From: UBA6054 sp964522095
GTDB taxonomy: Bacteria > Planctomycetota > Phycisphaerae > Phycisphaerales > UBA1924
Reading direction: 5' to 3'
DNA: 18,606 nt
NCBI GenBank assembly: GCA_964522095.1
Contig: CAZFSO010000043.1
Location: 1-18,606 of the forward strand
The translations under genes were made by a program, and so were the position numbers. Under the pieces are notes generated by a model. That model saw nothing but the letters and a program-made list of their open reading frames with translations, made no database searches and was not told the origin of the DNA. Shown here one piece after another: positions 7,244 to 15,844 of the stretch (its first letter is position 1; the number at the start of each line of letters is the position of its first letter).

Positions 7244-10200
7244 TGTTCGCCAAGTTCTTTATTGACCGTCCGGTGTTCGCGACGGTGCTGTCGATCCTGA
7301 TCACGCTGGTGGGCGCGGTGTCGATCGCGGTGCTGCCGGTGGCGCAGTACCCCGAGATCGTGCCGCCGACGATCCAGATCCAGGCGACCTACCCGGGCGC
7401 GGACGCGGAGACGATGGCCGAGTCGGTGGTGGCGCCGATCGAGCAGCAGTTGAGCGGGATCGACAACCTGATCTATTTCAGTTCGACGAGCGCCAACAAC
7501 GGCACGGCGACGATCACGGCGACGTTCGAGATCGGGACGGACCAGGACCTGGCGGCGGTGGAGGTGCAGAACCGGCTGTCCAGGGCCGAGCCGCGCCTGC
7601 CCGAGCAGGTGGTGCGCCAGGGCCTGCCGGTGGTCAAGGCGTCGACCAACATCCTGGGCGTGGTGTCGCTGCACTCGGCGGACCCCCGGTACGACGACGT
7701 GTTCCTGTCGAACTACGCGACGATCAACCTGCTGGACATGGTCCGCCGGATCGAGGGCGTCGGCGACGCGATGATCTTCGGCGGCAAGGACTACGCCATG
7801 CGGATCTGGCTGGACCCCGACCGCCTGGCCCTGCGCGGGCTGACGGTGTCGGAGGTGGCGGCGGCGATCCGCGAGCAGAACGCGGTGTTCCCCGCGGGCA
7901 CCATCGGCCAGCGCCCCAGCGAGGGAACGGTGGAACTGACGGTGCCGGTGCTGACGCGCGGGCGTCTGAGCGAGGTGTCCGAGTACGAGAACATCGTGCT
8001 GGTGGCGCGTCCGGACGGCTCGATCGTGCGCCTCAAGGACGTGGCCCGGGTCGAGATGGGGCCTCAGAGTTACGACCAGTTCACGCGGGTCAACGGCCAG
8101 CCGACGACCTCGATGCTGATCTACCTGCAGGCGGGCGCGAACGCGCTGCAGACGATCGACGCGGTGGTGGCGGCGATGGACGACGCCTCGGAGAGTTTCC
8201 CGGCGGGCGTCAGTTACAGCATGCCGTACAACACGACCAAGTTCATCGACGCGTCGATCAGCGAGGTGGTGCACACCCTGATCGAGGCGGTGCTGCTGGT
8301 GCTGGTGGTGGTGTTCGTGTTCCTGCAGTCGTGGCGTGCGACGCTGATCCCGCTGCTGGCGGTGCCGGTGGCGATCGTGGGCACCTTCGCGGGCCTGTTG
8401 CTGATGGGCTTCTCGATCAACACGCTGACGATGTTCGGGCTGGTGCTGGCGATCGGCATCGTGGTGGATGACGCGATCGTGGTGGTGGAGAACGTCGAGC
8501 GCCTGATGCACGACGAGGGGCTGAGCCCCTACGACGCGACGGTCAAGGCGATGCGCCAGGTGACGGGGGCGCTGATCGCCATCGTGCTGGTGCTCTCGTC
8601 GGTGTTCGTGCCGGTGGCGTTCCTGGGCGGGCTGACGGGCCAGTTGTACAAGCAGTTCGCGATCACGATCGCGCTGTCGGTGGCGATCTCGGGCCTGGTG
8701 GCGTTGACGCTCAGCCCGGCGCTGTGTGCGCTGATGCTCAAGCCGCCGCGGGCGGGGCGGCGCCCGTGGGCGCCGTTCCGGTGGTTCAACGCGGGGTTCG
8801 ACCGGCTGACCGGGGGCTACGTGGCGGGCGTGCGGGGGATGGTGCGTCTGTCGGCCGCGTCGCTGGCGGTGTTCGCGGTGCTGTGCTTCGTGACGGTGCG
8901 GATGTCGGACCGCATCCCGACGGGCTTCCTGCCCGACGAGGACCAGGGCTTCATCATCGCGCAGATCATGCTGCCCGACGGCGCGTCGCTGGACCGCACG
9001 GACGTGCTGGCCCGCAAGGCCGAGGCGTTCTTCTCAGGCCACCCGGCGGTCGAGAACGTGGTGGTGCTGGGGGGGTTCGACATCTTCTCGGGGGGCAGCA
9101 ACGCCTCGAACGCGGCGGTGATGTTCGTGCCGCTCAAGCCGTGGGACGAGCGGACGGACCCCGCGCACAGCGCGCAGGCGATGGTGGGCGAGGCGTTCGG
9201 CGCGCTGGCGGGGCACCGCGAGGGGGTGGTGGTCCCGTTCAACCCGCCGGCGATCTCGGGCCTCGGGCAGCGGGCGGGCTTCCAGATCGAGGTGCAGGAC
9301 CGCGCGGGCGGGACGATCCCGGACCTGGCGGGGGTGGTGGAGGGGTTCATGGCCCGGGCGGCCGAGCACCCGGACCTGGAGGGATTGCAGGCGACCTTGC
9401 GGGTGACCCTGCCGCAGATGTTCGTGGAGTTGGACCGCGACAAGACGAAGATGATGGGCGTGCCGGTGGCGGCGGTGTTCGACACGCTGCAGACCTACCT
9501 GGGCAGCCTGTACGTCAACGACTTCACCAAGTTCGGGCGCATCTGGCGCGTGCAGATGCAGGCCGAGCCGGCCTTCCGCGACGACCCGGCGGACATCCGG
9601 CGGATGTACGTGCGCAACGACCGGGGGGAGATGGTGCCGCTGTCGGGCGTGGTGACGACCTCGATGCGGTCCGGGCCGAACGTGGTGTCGCGGTTCAACG
9701 GGTTCCCGTCGGTGCAGATCACGGGGGCGCCGCCGGTGGGGGTGAGCAGCGGGCAGGCGATGGCCGCGGTGCGCGAGGTGGCGGCGGAGACGCTGCCGGC
9801 CGGCTACGGCTTTGAGTGGAGCGGCGCGTCGTACCAGGAGATCAAGGCGGGCAACCAGACGCCGGTGGTGCTGGCCTTCGGGCTGGTGGCGGTGTTTCTG
9901 GTGCTGGCGGCCCAGTACGAGAAGTGGACGCTGCCCGCGGCGGTGCTGCTGGCGGTGCCCATCGCGGTGCTGGGGGCGCTGGTGGCGATCGCGCTGCGCG
10001 GGCTGGTGCAGGACATCTACTTCCAGGTCGGGCTGCTGACCCTGGTGGGCCTGGCGTCGAAGAACGCCATCCTCATCATCGAGTTCTGCCTGGCGGCCTA
10101 CCGCGAGGGCGTGCCCCTGCGCGAGGCGGCCATCCAGGCGGCCCGCCTGCGCTTCCGCCCGATCGTGATGACCTCGCTGGCGTTCATCCTGGGCGTGGTG

Positions 10201-10431
10201 CCCCTGGCGATCTCGACGGGCGCGGGCTCGGCGGCCCGGCACTCGATCGGGACCGGGGTGATCGGCGGGATGCTCGCGTCGACCTTCATCGCAGTGTTCT
10301 TCGTGCCGGTGTTCTTCGTGGTGATCCAGGGCGCCTCGGCGTGGGTGTCGCGCCGGACGCGGGGCGTGCCGAGCCTGGACACCCCGCCTCCCGGCGCCGA
10401 CGGGGCGACGGAGCCGAGTGAGGGCGTATAA
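7243..10431 (+). CDS. RND multidrug efflux transporter, HAE1 family (AcrB/MexB type)
   Basis: 1062-residue inner-membrane proton-driven pump, close in length to AcrB (about 1050). It begins MFAKFFIDRPVFATVLSI, the typical first transmembrane helix. The proton-relay residues are conserved: D409 and D410 in GIVVDDAIVVVENV of TM4, and K940 in GLASKNAILIIEF of TM10 (AcrB has D407, D408 and K940). Two large periplasmic domains lie between TM1-2 and TM7-8. The C-terminal tail of about 25 residues is Pro/Gly-rich. It pairs with the preceding adaptor through a one-base overlap. The outer-membrane factor (TolC/OprM type) is not encoded here, so the complex must use one from elsewhere in the genome. 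Substrate range cannot be read from sequence; multidrug or hydrophobic compounds are typical of HAE1 pumps. Confidence 0.97.
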   Translation: MFAKFFIDRPVFATVLSILITLVGAVSIAVLPVAQYPEIVPPTIQIQATYPGADAETMAESVVAPIEQQLSGIDNLIYFSSTSANNGTATITATFEIGTDQDLAAVEVQNRLSRAEPRLPEQVVRQGLPVVKASTNILGVVSLHSADPRYDDVFLSNYATINLLDMVRRIEGVGDAMIFGGKDYAMRIWLDPDRLALRGLTVSEVAAAIREQNAVFPAGTIGQRPSEGTVELTVPVLTRGRLSEVSEYENIVLVARPDGSIVRLKDVARVEMGPQSYDQFTRVNGQPTTSMLIYLQAGANALQTIDAVVAAMDDASESFPAGVSYSMPYNTTKFIDASISEVVHTLIEAVLLVLVVVFVFLQSWRATLIPLLAVPVAIVGTFAGLLLMGFSINTLTMFGLVLAIGIVVDDAIVVVENVERLMHDEGLSPYDATVKAMRQVTGALIAIVLVLSSVFVPVAFLGGLTGQLYKQFAITIALSVAISGLVALTLSPALCALMLKPPRAGRRPWAPFRWFNAGFDRLTGGYVAGVRGMVRLSAASLAVFAVLCFVTVRMSDRIPTGFLPDEDQGFIIAQIMLPDGASLDRTDVLARKAEAFFSGHPAVENVVVLGGFDIFSGGSNASNAAVMFVPLKPWDERTDPAHSAQAMVGEAFGALAGHREGVVVPFNPPAISGLGQRAGFQIEVQDRAGGTIPDLAGVVEGFMARAAEHPDLEGLQATLRVTLPQMFVELDRDKTKMMGVPVAAVFDTLQTYLGSLYVNDFTKFGRIWRVQMQAEPAFRDDPADIRRMYVRNDRGEMVPLSGVVTTSMRSGPNVVSRFNGFPSVQITGAPPVGVSSGQAMAAVREVAAETLPAGYGFEWSGASYQEIKAGNQTPVVLAFGLVAVFLVLAAQYEKWTLPAAVLLAVPIAVLGALVAIALRGLVQDIYFQVGLLTLVGLASKNAILIIEFCLAAYREGVPLREAAIQAARLRFRPIVMTSLAFILGVVPLAISTGAGSAARHSIGTGVIGGMLASTFIAVFFVPVFFVVIQGASAWVSRRTRGVPSLDTPPPGADGATEPSEGV

Positions 10432-10563
10432 GTAAGGCTTCTGGACGGATTCTGGACATCCGTGTTCGTGCGCGCCCGATGCCGGGACGCCGGGGGAACG
10501 CCCGTGGGTCTCGGCGTCGGTCGCGGGGCGGGGGGATGGGCGGGCGAACATCTGGAGTTGGGG

Positions 10564-10591
10564 CTTGGGGCGGCCCGATTTTCTGTATACT
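10564..10591 (+). promoter_or_regulatory. Candidate promoter of the ABC exporter-secretin unit
   Basis: -10 hexamer TATACT (10586-10591) stands out in this GC-rich interval. A weak -35 CTTGGG (10564-10569) is 16 bp upstream. Transcription would start near 10598, leaving a leader of about 175 nt. Based on motif match and position only. Confidence 0.5.
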
Positions 10592-10599
10592 GGGGCATG

Positions 10600-10615
10600 C
10601 CCACCGTTCGGTGGG
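10600..10615 (+). other. 5'-leader hairpin
   Basis: CCCACC-GTTC-GGTGGG forms a perfect 6-bp stem with a 4-nt loop. It would fall at the extreme 5' end of an RNA started from the adjacent TATACT box. Such end hairpins can protect an mRNA from decay; that role is inference. Confidence 0.45.
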
Positions 10616-10771
10616 ACCGCCGTCCTTTGTTTGACGATGGATCGGTCGGCCGCGCCGGGTTCGGACCCGGCGGCGGCTCGGGTCGGGCGGCCTCGGGCTT
10701 TGCGTCCCGGTCGTCCGGCGTGCCGGTGGTTGGCCGCGTGAAGGACCGCGCGGCAGGACGAGAGGGGCGAG

Positions 10772-12721
10772 ATGACGGAGCCGGACAGGCCACGCCCGGA
10801 CGACAGCCCGAACGCGCGGGTGATGGGGCTGCTGCGCCCGTACGCGGGTCGGATGGGCGCGGTCATGGGGCTGCTGCTGGTCCTGGCGGTGATCGACCTG
10901 GCCCCGCCGTACGCGATCAAGTTGCTGATCGACGACGTGTTCGCGCCGTCGGACCTGGCGGGGCGGTTCGGGGGCCGGGCGGGTCTGCTGGCGGTGATCC
11001 TGCTGGGGCTTTTCCTGACCTACGTGCTGCGCAACTCGTTCTACTTCTGGAGCAAGATGCACGCGCTGCGTGCGAGCGAGGACGTGTGCTTCTCGCTGCG
11101 CAAGCGCCTGTTCGATCACCTGCAGCAGATGAGCCTGCGGTTCTACTCGTCCAACCAGCCGGGCAGCGTGGGCGCCCGGGTGATGGACGACACCTACAAG
11201 ATCCAGACCTTCATCCAGGACAAGTTCCCCATCATGATGCTCAACCTGCTCAAGGTGCAGGTGCTGGTGGTGGTGCTGTGCCTGCTGAACCTGCGCCTGG
11301 CGCTGGCGGCGCTGGCGATCCTGCCGCTGCAGTACGTGGCGTGCCGGTTCTTCCGCGTTCCGATCCGGCGGAGCAGTTCGGAGGCGCAGGAGAACCTCTC
11401 GCTGGCGTACGGCAGCCTGGTGGAGAAGTTTTTGGGGATGGAGGTCGTCAAGGGTTTCTCGGGCGAGCAGCGCGAGAGCGAGGTGTTCAACCGGGCGATC
11501 GACCGCAGCCGCGAGAGCCAGATCCGGTCGCAGCGGTTCCACTTCTTCCAGAAGGTGACCGCGGACCTGCTGGTGGGTCTGGGGACGATCCTGCTGATCG
11601 CGTACGGGGCGTTCGAGGTGATCAAGGGTCGGATGCAGGGCGGCGAGTTCATGATGTTCTTCGGGTTCGTCATGATGCTCTACCCGGCGGTGCTTGCGAT
11701 CATCAGCGACGTGGGGCACCTGTCCAAGACGACGGCGTGCGTGGGGCGGGTGTTCGAGATGCTCGACGAGCCGGCGCACGACGCGGGGGTGACCGCGGGC
11801 GAGGTCGCCGGTGGGGCGGTGACGCTGGGGTCGGGCTCGGTGGAGTTCCGGGACGTGGGCTTCGGGTTCGACTCGATGGCGCCGATCCTGCGGGGGGTCA
11901 ACCTGGCGGTGCGTTCGGGCGAGCGCGTGGCGATCGTCGGTCCGAGCGGTGCGGGCAAGAGCACGGCGGTCAAACTGCTGCCGCGGTTCATCCGGCCGAC
12001 GGCCGGGCAGATCCTGATCGACGGGATCGACACGGCGGACCTGCCCGCGCCCGCGCTGCGTGCGGCGATCGGGATGGCGTTCCAGGAGGTGTTCCTCTTC
12101 AACGCGTCGATCTTCGAGAACCTGCGGTACGCCCGCGACGACGTGACGCTGGAGGAGGCGCGCGAGGCGTGCCGGGCGATGGGCATCGACCAGGTGATCG
12201 AGCGCCTGCCCGAGGGCTACCAGACGCGCCTGTCGGACTACGGGGCGGAGTTGTCCAGGGGCGAGAAGCAGCGCCTGACGCTGGCGAGGGCCCTGCTCAA
12301 GGACGCGCGGATCCTGATCCTGGACGAGGCGACGGCGTCGATCGACCCGGATTCGTCCTACGCCGTCGTCTCGACGGTGCTGGAGCGCACGCCCGACCGC
12401 ACGGTGCTGATGGTCACGCACGAGACGCGCCTGCTCGGGCTGGTCGACCGGGTGGTGGGCCTCCGGGACGGCGAGGTGTTCTTCGACGGCACGCCGGCGG
12501 CGTACCTGGCCGCGGTGGGGGCTTCGCCCGCGGGCTCCGCCTCGGGTGAGGCGGGGGCCCGGGCGGTGGAACTCAAGGCGGGGTCGGACCGCGGGCGGCC
12601 TGACGGCGAGGGGGCGTCGCGGGTCGGGCCGGTGGGCGTGCCTTCCGAGCGGGTGCGCGGGCTGGTGTCCGGCGTGGTCCCGGTCGAGCCGGACGCCGCA
12701 CGGGCGACGAAGTTCGGATAG
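10772..12721 (+). CDS. ABC exporter, fused permease and ATPase (MsbA-like type)
   Basis: 649-residue half transporter that should work as a homodimer in the inner membrane, exporting lipid, polysaccharide, peptide or drug. ATG preceded by GAGAGGGGCG. The exporter transmembrane domain has helices at about 26-46, 70-88, 154-172, 174-192, 262-282 and 292-312. The ATPase domain covers about 355-585: Walker A GPSGAGKST (390-398, K396), Q-loop Q438, signature LSRGEKQ (494-500), Walker B LILDEA with D518 and catalytic E519, and H-loop H550. The signature differs from LSGGQ (second Gly to Arg, Gln to Glu). About 60 C-terminal residues after 590 are low-complexity Gly/Ala/Arg and fall outside the family fold. 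The secretin gene starts 32 nt downstream in the same direction, suggesting one transcript. Lipid A/core flippase (MsbA role) is one option, but the family is too broad to name a substrate. Confidence 0.94.
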   Translation: MTEPDRPRPDDSPNARVMGLLRPYAGRMGAVMGLLLVLAVIDLAPPYAIKLLIDDVFAPSDLAGRFGGRAGLLAVILLGLFLTYVLRNSFYFWSKMHALRASEDVCFSLRKRLFDHLQQMSLRFYSSNQPGSVGARVMDDTYKIQTFIQDKFPIMMLNLLKVQVLVVVLCLLNLRLALAALAILPLQYVACRFFRVPIRRSSSEAQENLSLAYGSLVEKFLGMEVVKGFSGEQRESEVFNRAIDRSRESQIRSQRFHFFQKVTADLLVGLGTILLIAYGAFEVIKGRMQGGEFMMFFGFVMMLYPAVLAIISDVGHLSKTTACVGRVFEMLDEPAHDAGVTAGEVAGGAVTLGSGSVEFRDVGFGFDSMAPILRGVNLAVRSGERVAIVGPSGAGKSTAVKLLPRFIRPTAGQILIDGIDTADLPAPALRAAIGMAFQEVFLFNASIFENLRYARDDVTLEEAREACRAMGIDQVIERLPEGYQTRLSDYGAELSRGEKQRLTLARALLKDARILILDEATASIDPDSSYAVVSTVLERTPDRTVLMVTHETRLLGLVDRVVGLRDGEVFFDGTPAAYLAAVGASPAGSASGEAGARAVELKAGSDRGRPDGEGASRVGPVGVPSERVRGLVSGVVPVEPDAARATKFG

Positions 12722-12753
12722 GCTCCGTGCGTCAAGGAAGACAGGAGTGTGCG

Positions 12754-15555
12754 ATGGGTGATGTCAGCGGGCGCGGGCGGCGCGTCCCGACGGGCGCAGG
12801 GGGGCTTGTGTCGGCGGTCGGGCGTCCGGCGGCGGCGTGGGCGTTCGCGCTCGGGGCGCTGTGGGTGGGCGCGTGCGGGTCCACCGAGACGCGCTCGCGG
12901 GTGATCGAGGTCGAGTCGCCGCGGGCCACCGGGGGGGTGCTGCTGGAGGACCCCGACGAGGACGGCATCCGGCGGATCGCCCGGGCGCTGGACGCGCTGG
13001 CCGAGCCGAGCGTGTCGCCGGCGGTGCTCGCGGGCATCCGCGAGCGGGCGTACGAGGCCACGGAGGAGCGGGCCGACTCGGCGACGGTGCTGGAGCGGGC
13101 GCTGTCGCGCTCGACGCTGGCCGAGGGCGACGAGCCGGTCGAGGTGCTCGAACTGCCGGCCGACGCGGGGCGGCTGATCCCGCTGGAGCGGATGAGCCGT
13201 TACGAGTTGGGCGAGATGATCTCGGCGCTGGGCCTGCGGTACCAGACCGAACTGGCGTACCTGCCCGCGGGCACGCGCCGGACGGGGATGCTGGGCATGG
13301 CGCCCCGGGGCGTGACGCACGGGCCGGTGTTGACCAAGAACCTGCCGGGCGGGGAGATCGCGCTGCTGCGCCTGGGGTCGATGCGGTACGCCTCGCAGTT
13401 GCCCCAGGTGTGGGCCCAGGGCGTGATCGTCGGCCAGGACGGGTCGGTGCGCGCCAACCCGGACCTGGACGGGCTGGAGGAGCGGGTGACGGCCGCGCTG
13501 GCGGCGACGCGGCAGATGCGCCAGGGCCTGGCCCACGGCGACCTGGACCGCCAGGTGATCAAACTCAACTACGCCAGCACCGACGGGGCGGTGAAGGCCC
13601 TCAAGGGCCTTGGGATCAACACGGTCGAGAAGATGGAGTCGCTGCCGGCGAGCCTGGAGTTCGGCCAGTTGCCGCTGGTGACGGTGATGCCCGGCCCGGC
13701 GGACGCGGAGACCGCGCTGCTGGGCGACCGGACCATCGGGCGGGGCACGTTCGGCGTGACGGTGGCGACGCAGGCGGAGAACCTGCCCGCGCAGGTCAAC
13801 GCCTCGCCGACCTCGCAGTTGATGGTGCTGTACCACCCCGCGCACCCCGAGCAACTCAGCGTGGTGCGGTCGCTCCTGGAGGACTACATCGACCGGCCGG
13901 CGCGTCAGATCCTGGTCGAGGGGATGGTGCTGGAGATCAGCGAGGACGGGCTGGAGGAGTTGGGCATCGAGTGGGAGTTCCGCGACGGGGCGATCAACCT
14001 GGTGCTGGGGTCGCTGGACCCGCGGAACATCCAGGAGACGCTGGACCTGACGGCGCTGAAGTCGATGGACCTGGCCTACGACTGGGGCGTGCGGGTGCGG
14101 GCGCTGGTGCGCGAGGGCAAGGCGGAGATCCTGTCTCGTCCGAGCGTGCTGACGATCGACAACCGGCAGGCCTCGATCCGGGTGGGCGAGGACATCCCGA
14201 TCGCGACGAGCCAGGAGGGGACGCTGAACTCGAACAAGATCGCGTTCAGTTTCTCGTACATCCCGACGGGCATCCTGCTGAACATCCGGCCGCGGATGAC
14301 CGAGTCGGGCGAGGAGATCAGCATGATGGTGGACACGATCGTGTCCGCCCAGGTGCCGGGTCGTGATCTGGAGATCCGGGCGTCGAACGGGGACCTGCTG
14401 GCGTCGGCGCCGACGATCTCGACGCGTCGGGTGCAGACGTACGCGCGGATCGCCAACAAGACGCCGTTCATCATCGGCGGGCTGGTCAGCCGCGACCGCT
14501 CGGTGATTGATCAGAAGGTGCCGGTGCTGGGCGACCTGCCGCTGATCGGGCACGCGTTCCGGTCGACGAGGACGCAGACGCAGAAGCGCGAGGTGATCAT
14601 CGTGCTGACGCCGTACGTGCTGCCGGAGGGCGACCTGAGCGTGACGCGGGCGCTGCCGCAGGACGACGACCTGTTCGACTCGACGGGCAACCGGCTGTTC
14701 CGCGACGCCTACCGCATCCGCGGGGACGACGTGTTCGACCTGCGCTTCCTGGCGGAGAACCGTCGCCTGCGGTCCTACCGGGACCTGGCGCGCCAGGTGA
14801 TCGGCAACAACTTCCGCCTGGCCAGCGTGCACCCGTTCAAGGAGTTCGCGCACTCGGACATCCCGGGCGAGGAGTTGCTGGTGCAGCGGATGATCTACGA
14901 GGTCATCAAGCGCACCGCGGCCGACGAGCGGGTCAACCCGGAGCGGATGATCTACCTGGAGGAGGAGCAGACCGAGGGCTACCGGGTGCGGTTCGTCTCC
15001 GACGTGCTGCGCCGCCTGGGCGACGGGGAGGACTGGGACTCGTTCTTCGAGCGGGCCACGGGCAAGGCGCTGGCGCTGACCTTCCGCTTCGACCCCGAGT
15101 CCGACGACCTGCGCCGGGTGGCGGCCGAGCCGATCCCCGAGATCGCGCTGATCGACTGCCCGGACCGTGCGGCGTGGTCGGAGTTGATGTGGGAACTCAA
15201 CCAGCCCGACGCCGACGGCACGCAGCGTCACACCGTGCTGATCCAGGACCAGCGCGACATGGTGCGCCTGCAGCGCGCGATGATGATGAAGCAGGTCATC
15301 GAACTGAACTCCGACGACGACGTGCTGAACCTGGCCAACTTCACCATCGGCAAGATCCTGCACGTGCCGGCGATGGACGAGAGCAAGGTCACGGTGATCG
15401 ACTCGACCGTGGCGCGGTACTTCTTCAACTCCGAGTTGTACTACGCGGCCCTGATCCAGCGCATCGAGCGGGCCATCGACGACCTGGAGCGCTACCTGCA
15501 GGACCCCGAGATCCGCGTGTACCTCAACAACCCGGCGCCCGCCAACCCGGAGTGA
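12754..15555 (+). CDS. Secretin (GspD/PilQ-like) lipoprotein with long C-terminal extension
   Basis: 933 residues from ATG 12754, chosen because AGGAG (12743-12747) lies 6 nt upstream; the in-frame GTG at 12727 has no SD. The N terminus carries a long basic n-region and a hydrophobic stretch ending VGAC (lipobox, Cys41), so it is probably an outer-membrane lipoprotein. Small alpha/beta N-domains are suggested at about 265-290 (QVIKLNYAS...) and 350-385. The secretin domain covers about 385-622, with PFIIGGLVSRD and the signature VPVLGDLPLIG at 589-599 followed by REVIIVLTPYVLP. It would form a multimeric outer-membrane pore. About 309 residues follow the pore domain (625-933), rich in charged residues and not recognisable to me; typical GspD/PilQ proteins end soon after this point. 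No other type II secretion or pilus genes are in the window. It follows the ABC exporter by 32 nt and ends at a bidirectional terminator. Confidence 0.92.
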   Translation: MGDVSGRGRRVPTGAGGLVSAVGRPAAAWAFALGALWVGACGSTETRSRVIEVESPRATGGVLLEDPDEDGIRRIARALDALAEPSVSPAVLAGIRERAYEATEERADSATVLERALSRSTLAEGDEPVEVLELPADAGRLIPLERMSRYELGEMISALGLRYQTELAYLPAGTRRTGMLGMAPRGVTHGPVLTKNLPGGEIALLRLGSMRYASQLPQVWAQGVIVGQDGSVRANPDLDGLEERVTAALAATRQMRQGLAHGDLDRQVIKLNYASTDGAVKALKGLGINTVEKMESLPASLEFGQLPLVTVMPGPADAETALLGDRTIGRGTFGVTVATQAENLPAQVNASPTSQLMVLYHPAHPEQLSVVRSLLEDYIDRPARQILVEGMVLEISEDGLEELGIEWEFRDGAINLVLGSLDPRNIQETLDLTALKSMDLAYDWGVRVRALVREGKAEILSRPSVLTIDNRQASIRVGEDIPIATSQEGTLNSNKIAFSFSYIPTGILLNIRPRMTESGEEISMMVDTIVSAQVPGRDLEIRASNGDLLASAPTISTRRVQTYARIANKTPFIIGGLVSRDRSVIDQKVPVLGDLPLIGHAFRSTRTQTQKREVIIVLTPYVLPEGDLSVTRALPQDDDLFDSTGNRLFRDAYRIRGDDVFDLRFLAENRRLRSYRDLARQVIGNNFRLASVHPFKEFAHSDIPGEELLVQRMIYEVIKRTAADERVNPERMIYLEEEQTEGYRVRFVSDVLRRLGDGEDWDSFFERATGKALALTFRFDPESDDLRRVAAEPIPEIALIDCPDRAAWSELMWELNQPDADGTQRHTVLIQDQRDMVRLQRAMMMKQVIELNSDDDVLNLANFTIGKILHVPAMDESKVTVIDSTVARYFFNSELYYAALIQRIERAIDDLERYLQDPEIRVYLNNPAPANPE

Positions 15556-15583
15556 CGGGGGGGGGCGGCGGCGTCCAAAAACC

Positions 15584-15613
15584 AACGCCGCGGCCCGTGG
15601 GGGCCGCGGCGTT
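15584..15613. terminator. Bidirectional intrinsic terminator between secretin and tRNA-Ala genes
   Basis: AACGCCGCGGCCC (15584-15596) pairs perfectly with GGGCCGCGGCGTT (15601-15613), a 13-bp stem with a GTGG loop. On the plus strand it runs into TTTT (15612-15615), 28 nt after the secretin stop. On the minus strand it is followed by GGTTTTTGG and lies 12 nt past the tRNA 3' end. It can serve both convergent transcripts. Confidence 0.9.
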
Positions 15614-15625
15614 TTCTCGCGGGAG

Positions 15626-15700
15626 TGGAGGCGATGAGACTCGAACTCACGACCTCTTCCATGCCATGGAAGCGCTCTACCAAAACTGAGCTACGCCCCC
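15626..15700 (-). tRNA. tRNA-Ala (anticodon GGC)
   Basis: 75-nt cloverleaf on the minus strand. Acceptor stem GGGGGCG/CGCCTCC includes the G3:U70 wobble pair that is the alanine identity element. The D-arm is GCTC/GAGC with GG in the loop. Anticodon stem CTTCC/GGAAG encloses loop ATGGCAT, giving anticodon GGC. The T-arm is GTGAG/CTCAT with loop TTCGAGT. Discriminator base is A73. The 3' CCA is not encoded, so it must be added by CCA-tRNA nucleotidyltransferase. It reads GCC/GCU alanine codons. Its own promoter lies about 36 bp upstream. Confidence 0.97.
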
Positions 15701-15735
15701 GCGGTGTGCAGATTGTCGCCCCGAGGGCAGGCGGA

Positions 15736-15763
15736 ATGGTAGGTGGGCACGCCGTTCGGTCAA
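15736..15763 (-). promoter_or_regulatory. Candidate promoter of tRNA-Ala
   Basis: Read on the minus strand: TTGACC (-35, complement of 15758-15763), 16 bp, TACCAT (-10, complement of 15736-15741). The RNA would start near 15729, about 29 nt before the tRNA 5' end, a normal length for a tRNA leader. Based on sequence match and position only. Confidence 0.55.
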
Positions 15764-15844
15764 GGCGGCCGGGTCAAAGCGGCTCGCCTCCCGGGCGGCT
15801 CTGATCGGGGCCGGTGAGCCGGGGCGGTCGGCCGGGTCGATGCC

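Larger units (their letters stand above)
10432..10771 (+). other. 340-bp non-coding interval before the ABC exporter
   Basis: No credible gene lies here. At the left end TTCTGGAC occurs twice (10439-10446, 10450-10457), and a weak stem GGAT/ATCC surrounds the second copy. No U-tract terminator for the RND gene is evident. The centre has a candidate promoter with -10 TATACT (10586-10591). Right after it comes a small hairpin (10600-10615), then about 155 nt of leader up to the exporter start. A GTG-initiated frame runs through this stretch into the ABC gene in another phase, but it lacks an SD and was rejected. Confidence 0.6.

Noticed and set aside
10462..12549. 695-codon frame running from the intergenic leader into the ABC gene
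   Set aside because: Different phase from the exporter, no SD, Gly/Arg/Ala-rich low-complexity translation.
12727..12753. GTG 12727 as secretin start
   Set aside because: No SD, and it would lengthen an already long n-region before the lipobox. AGGAG is ideally placed for ATG 12754.
12358..15585. Open frame of 1075 codons antisense to the secretin
   Set aside because: His/Arg/Gln-rich composition typical of reading a GC-rich gene backwards. The plus strand encodes a recognisable secretin.
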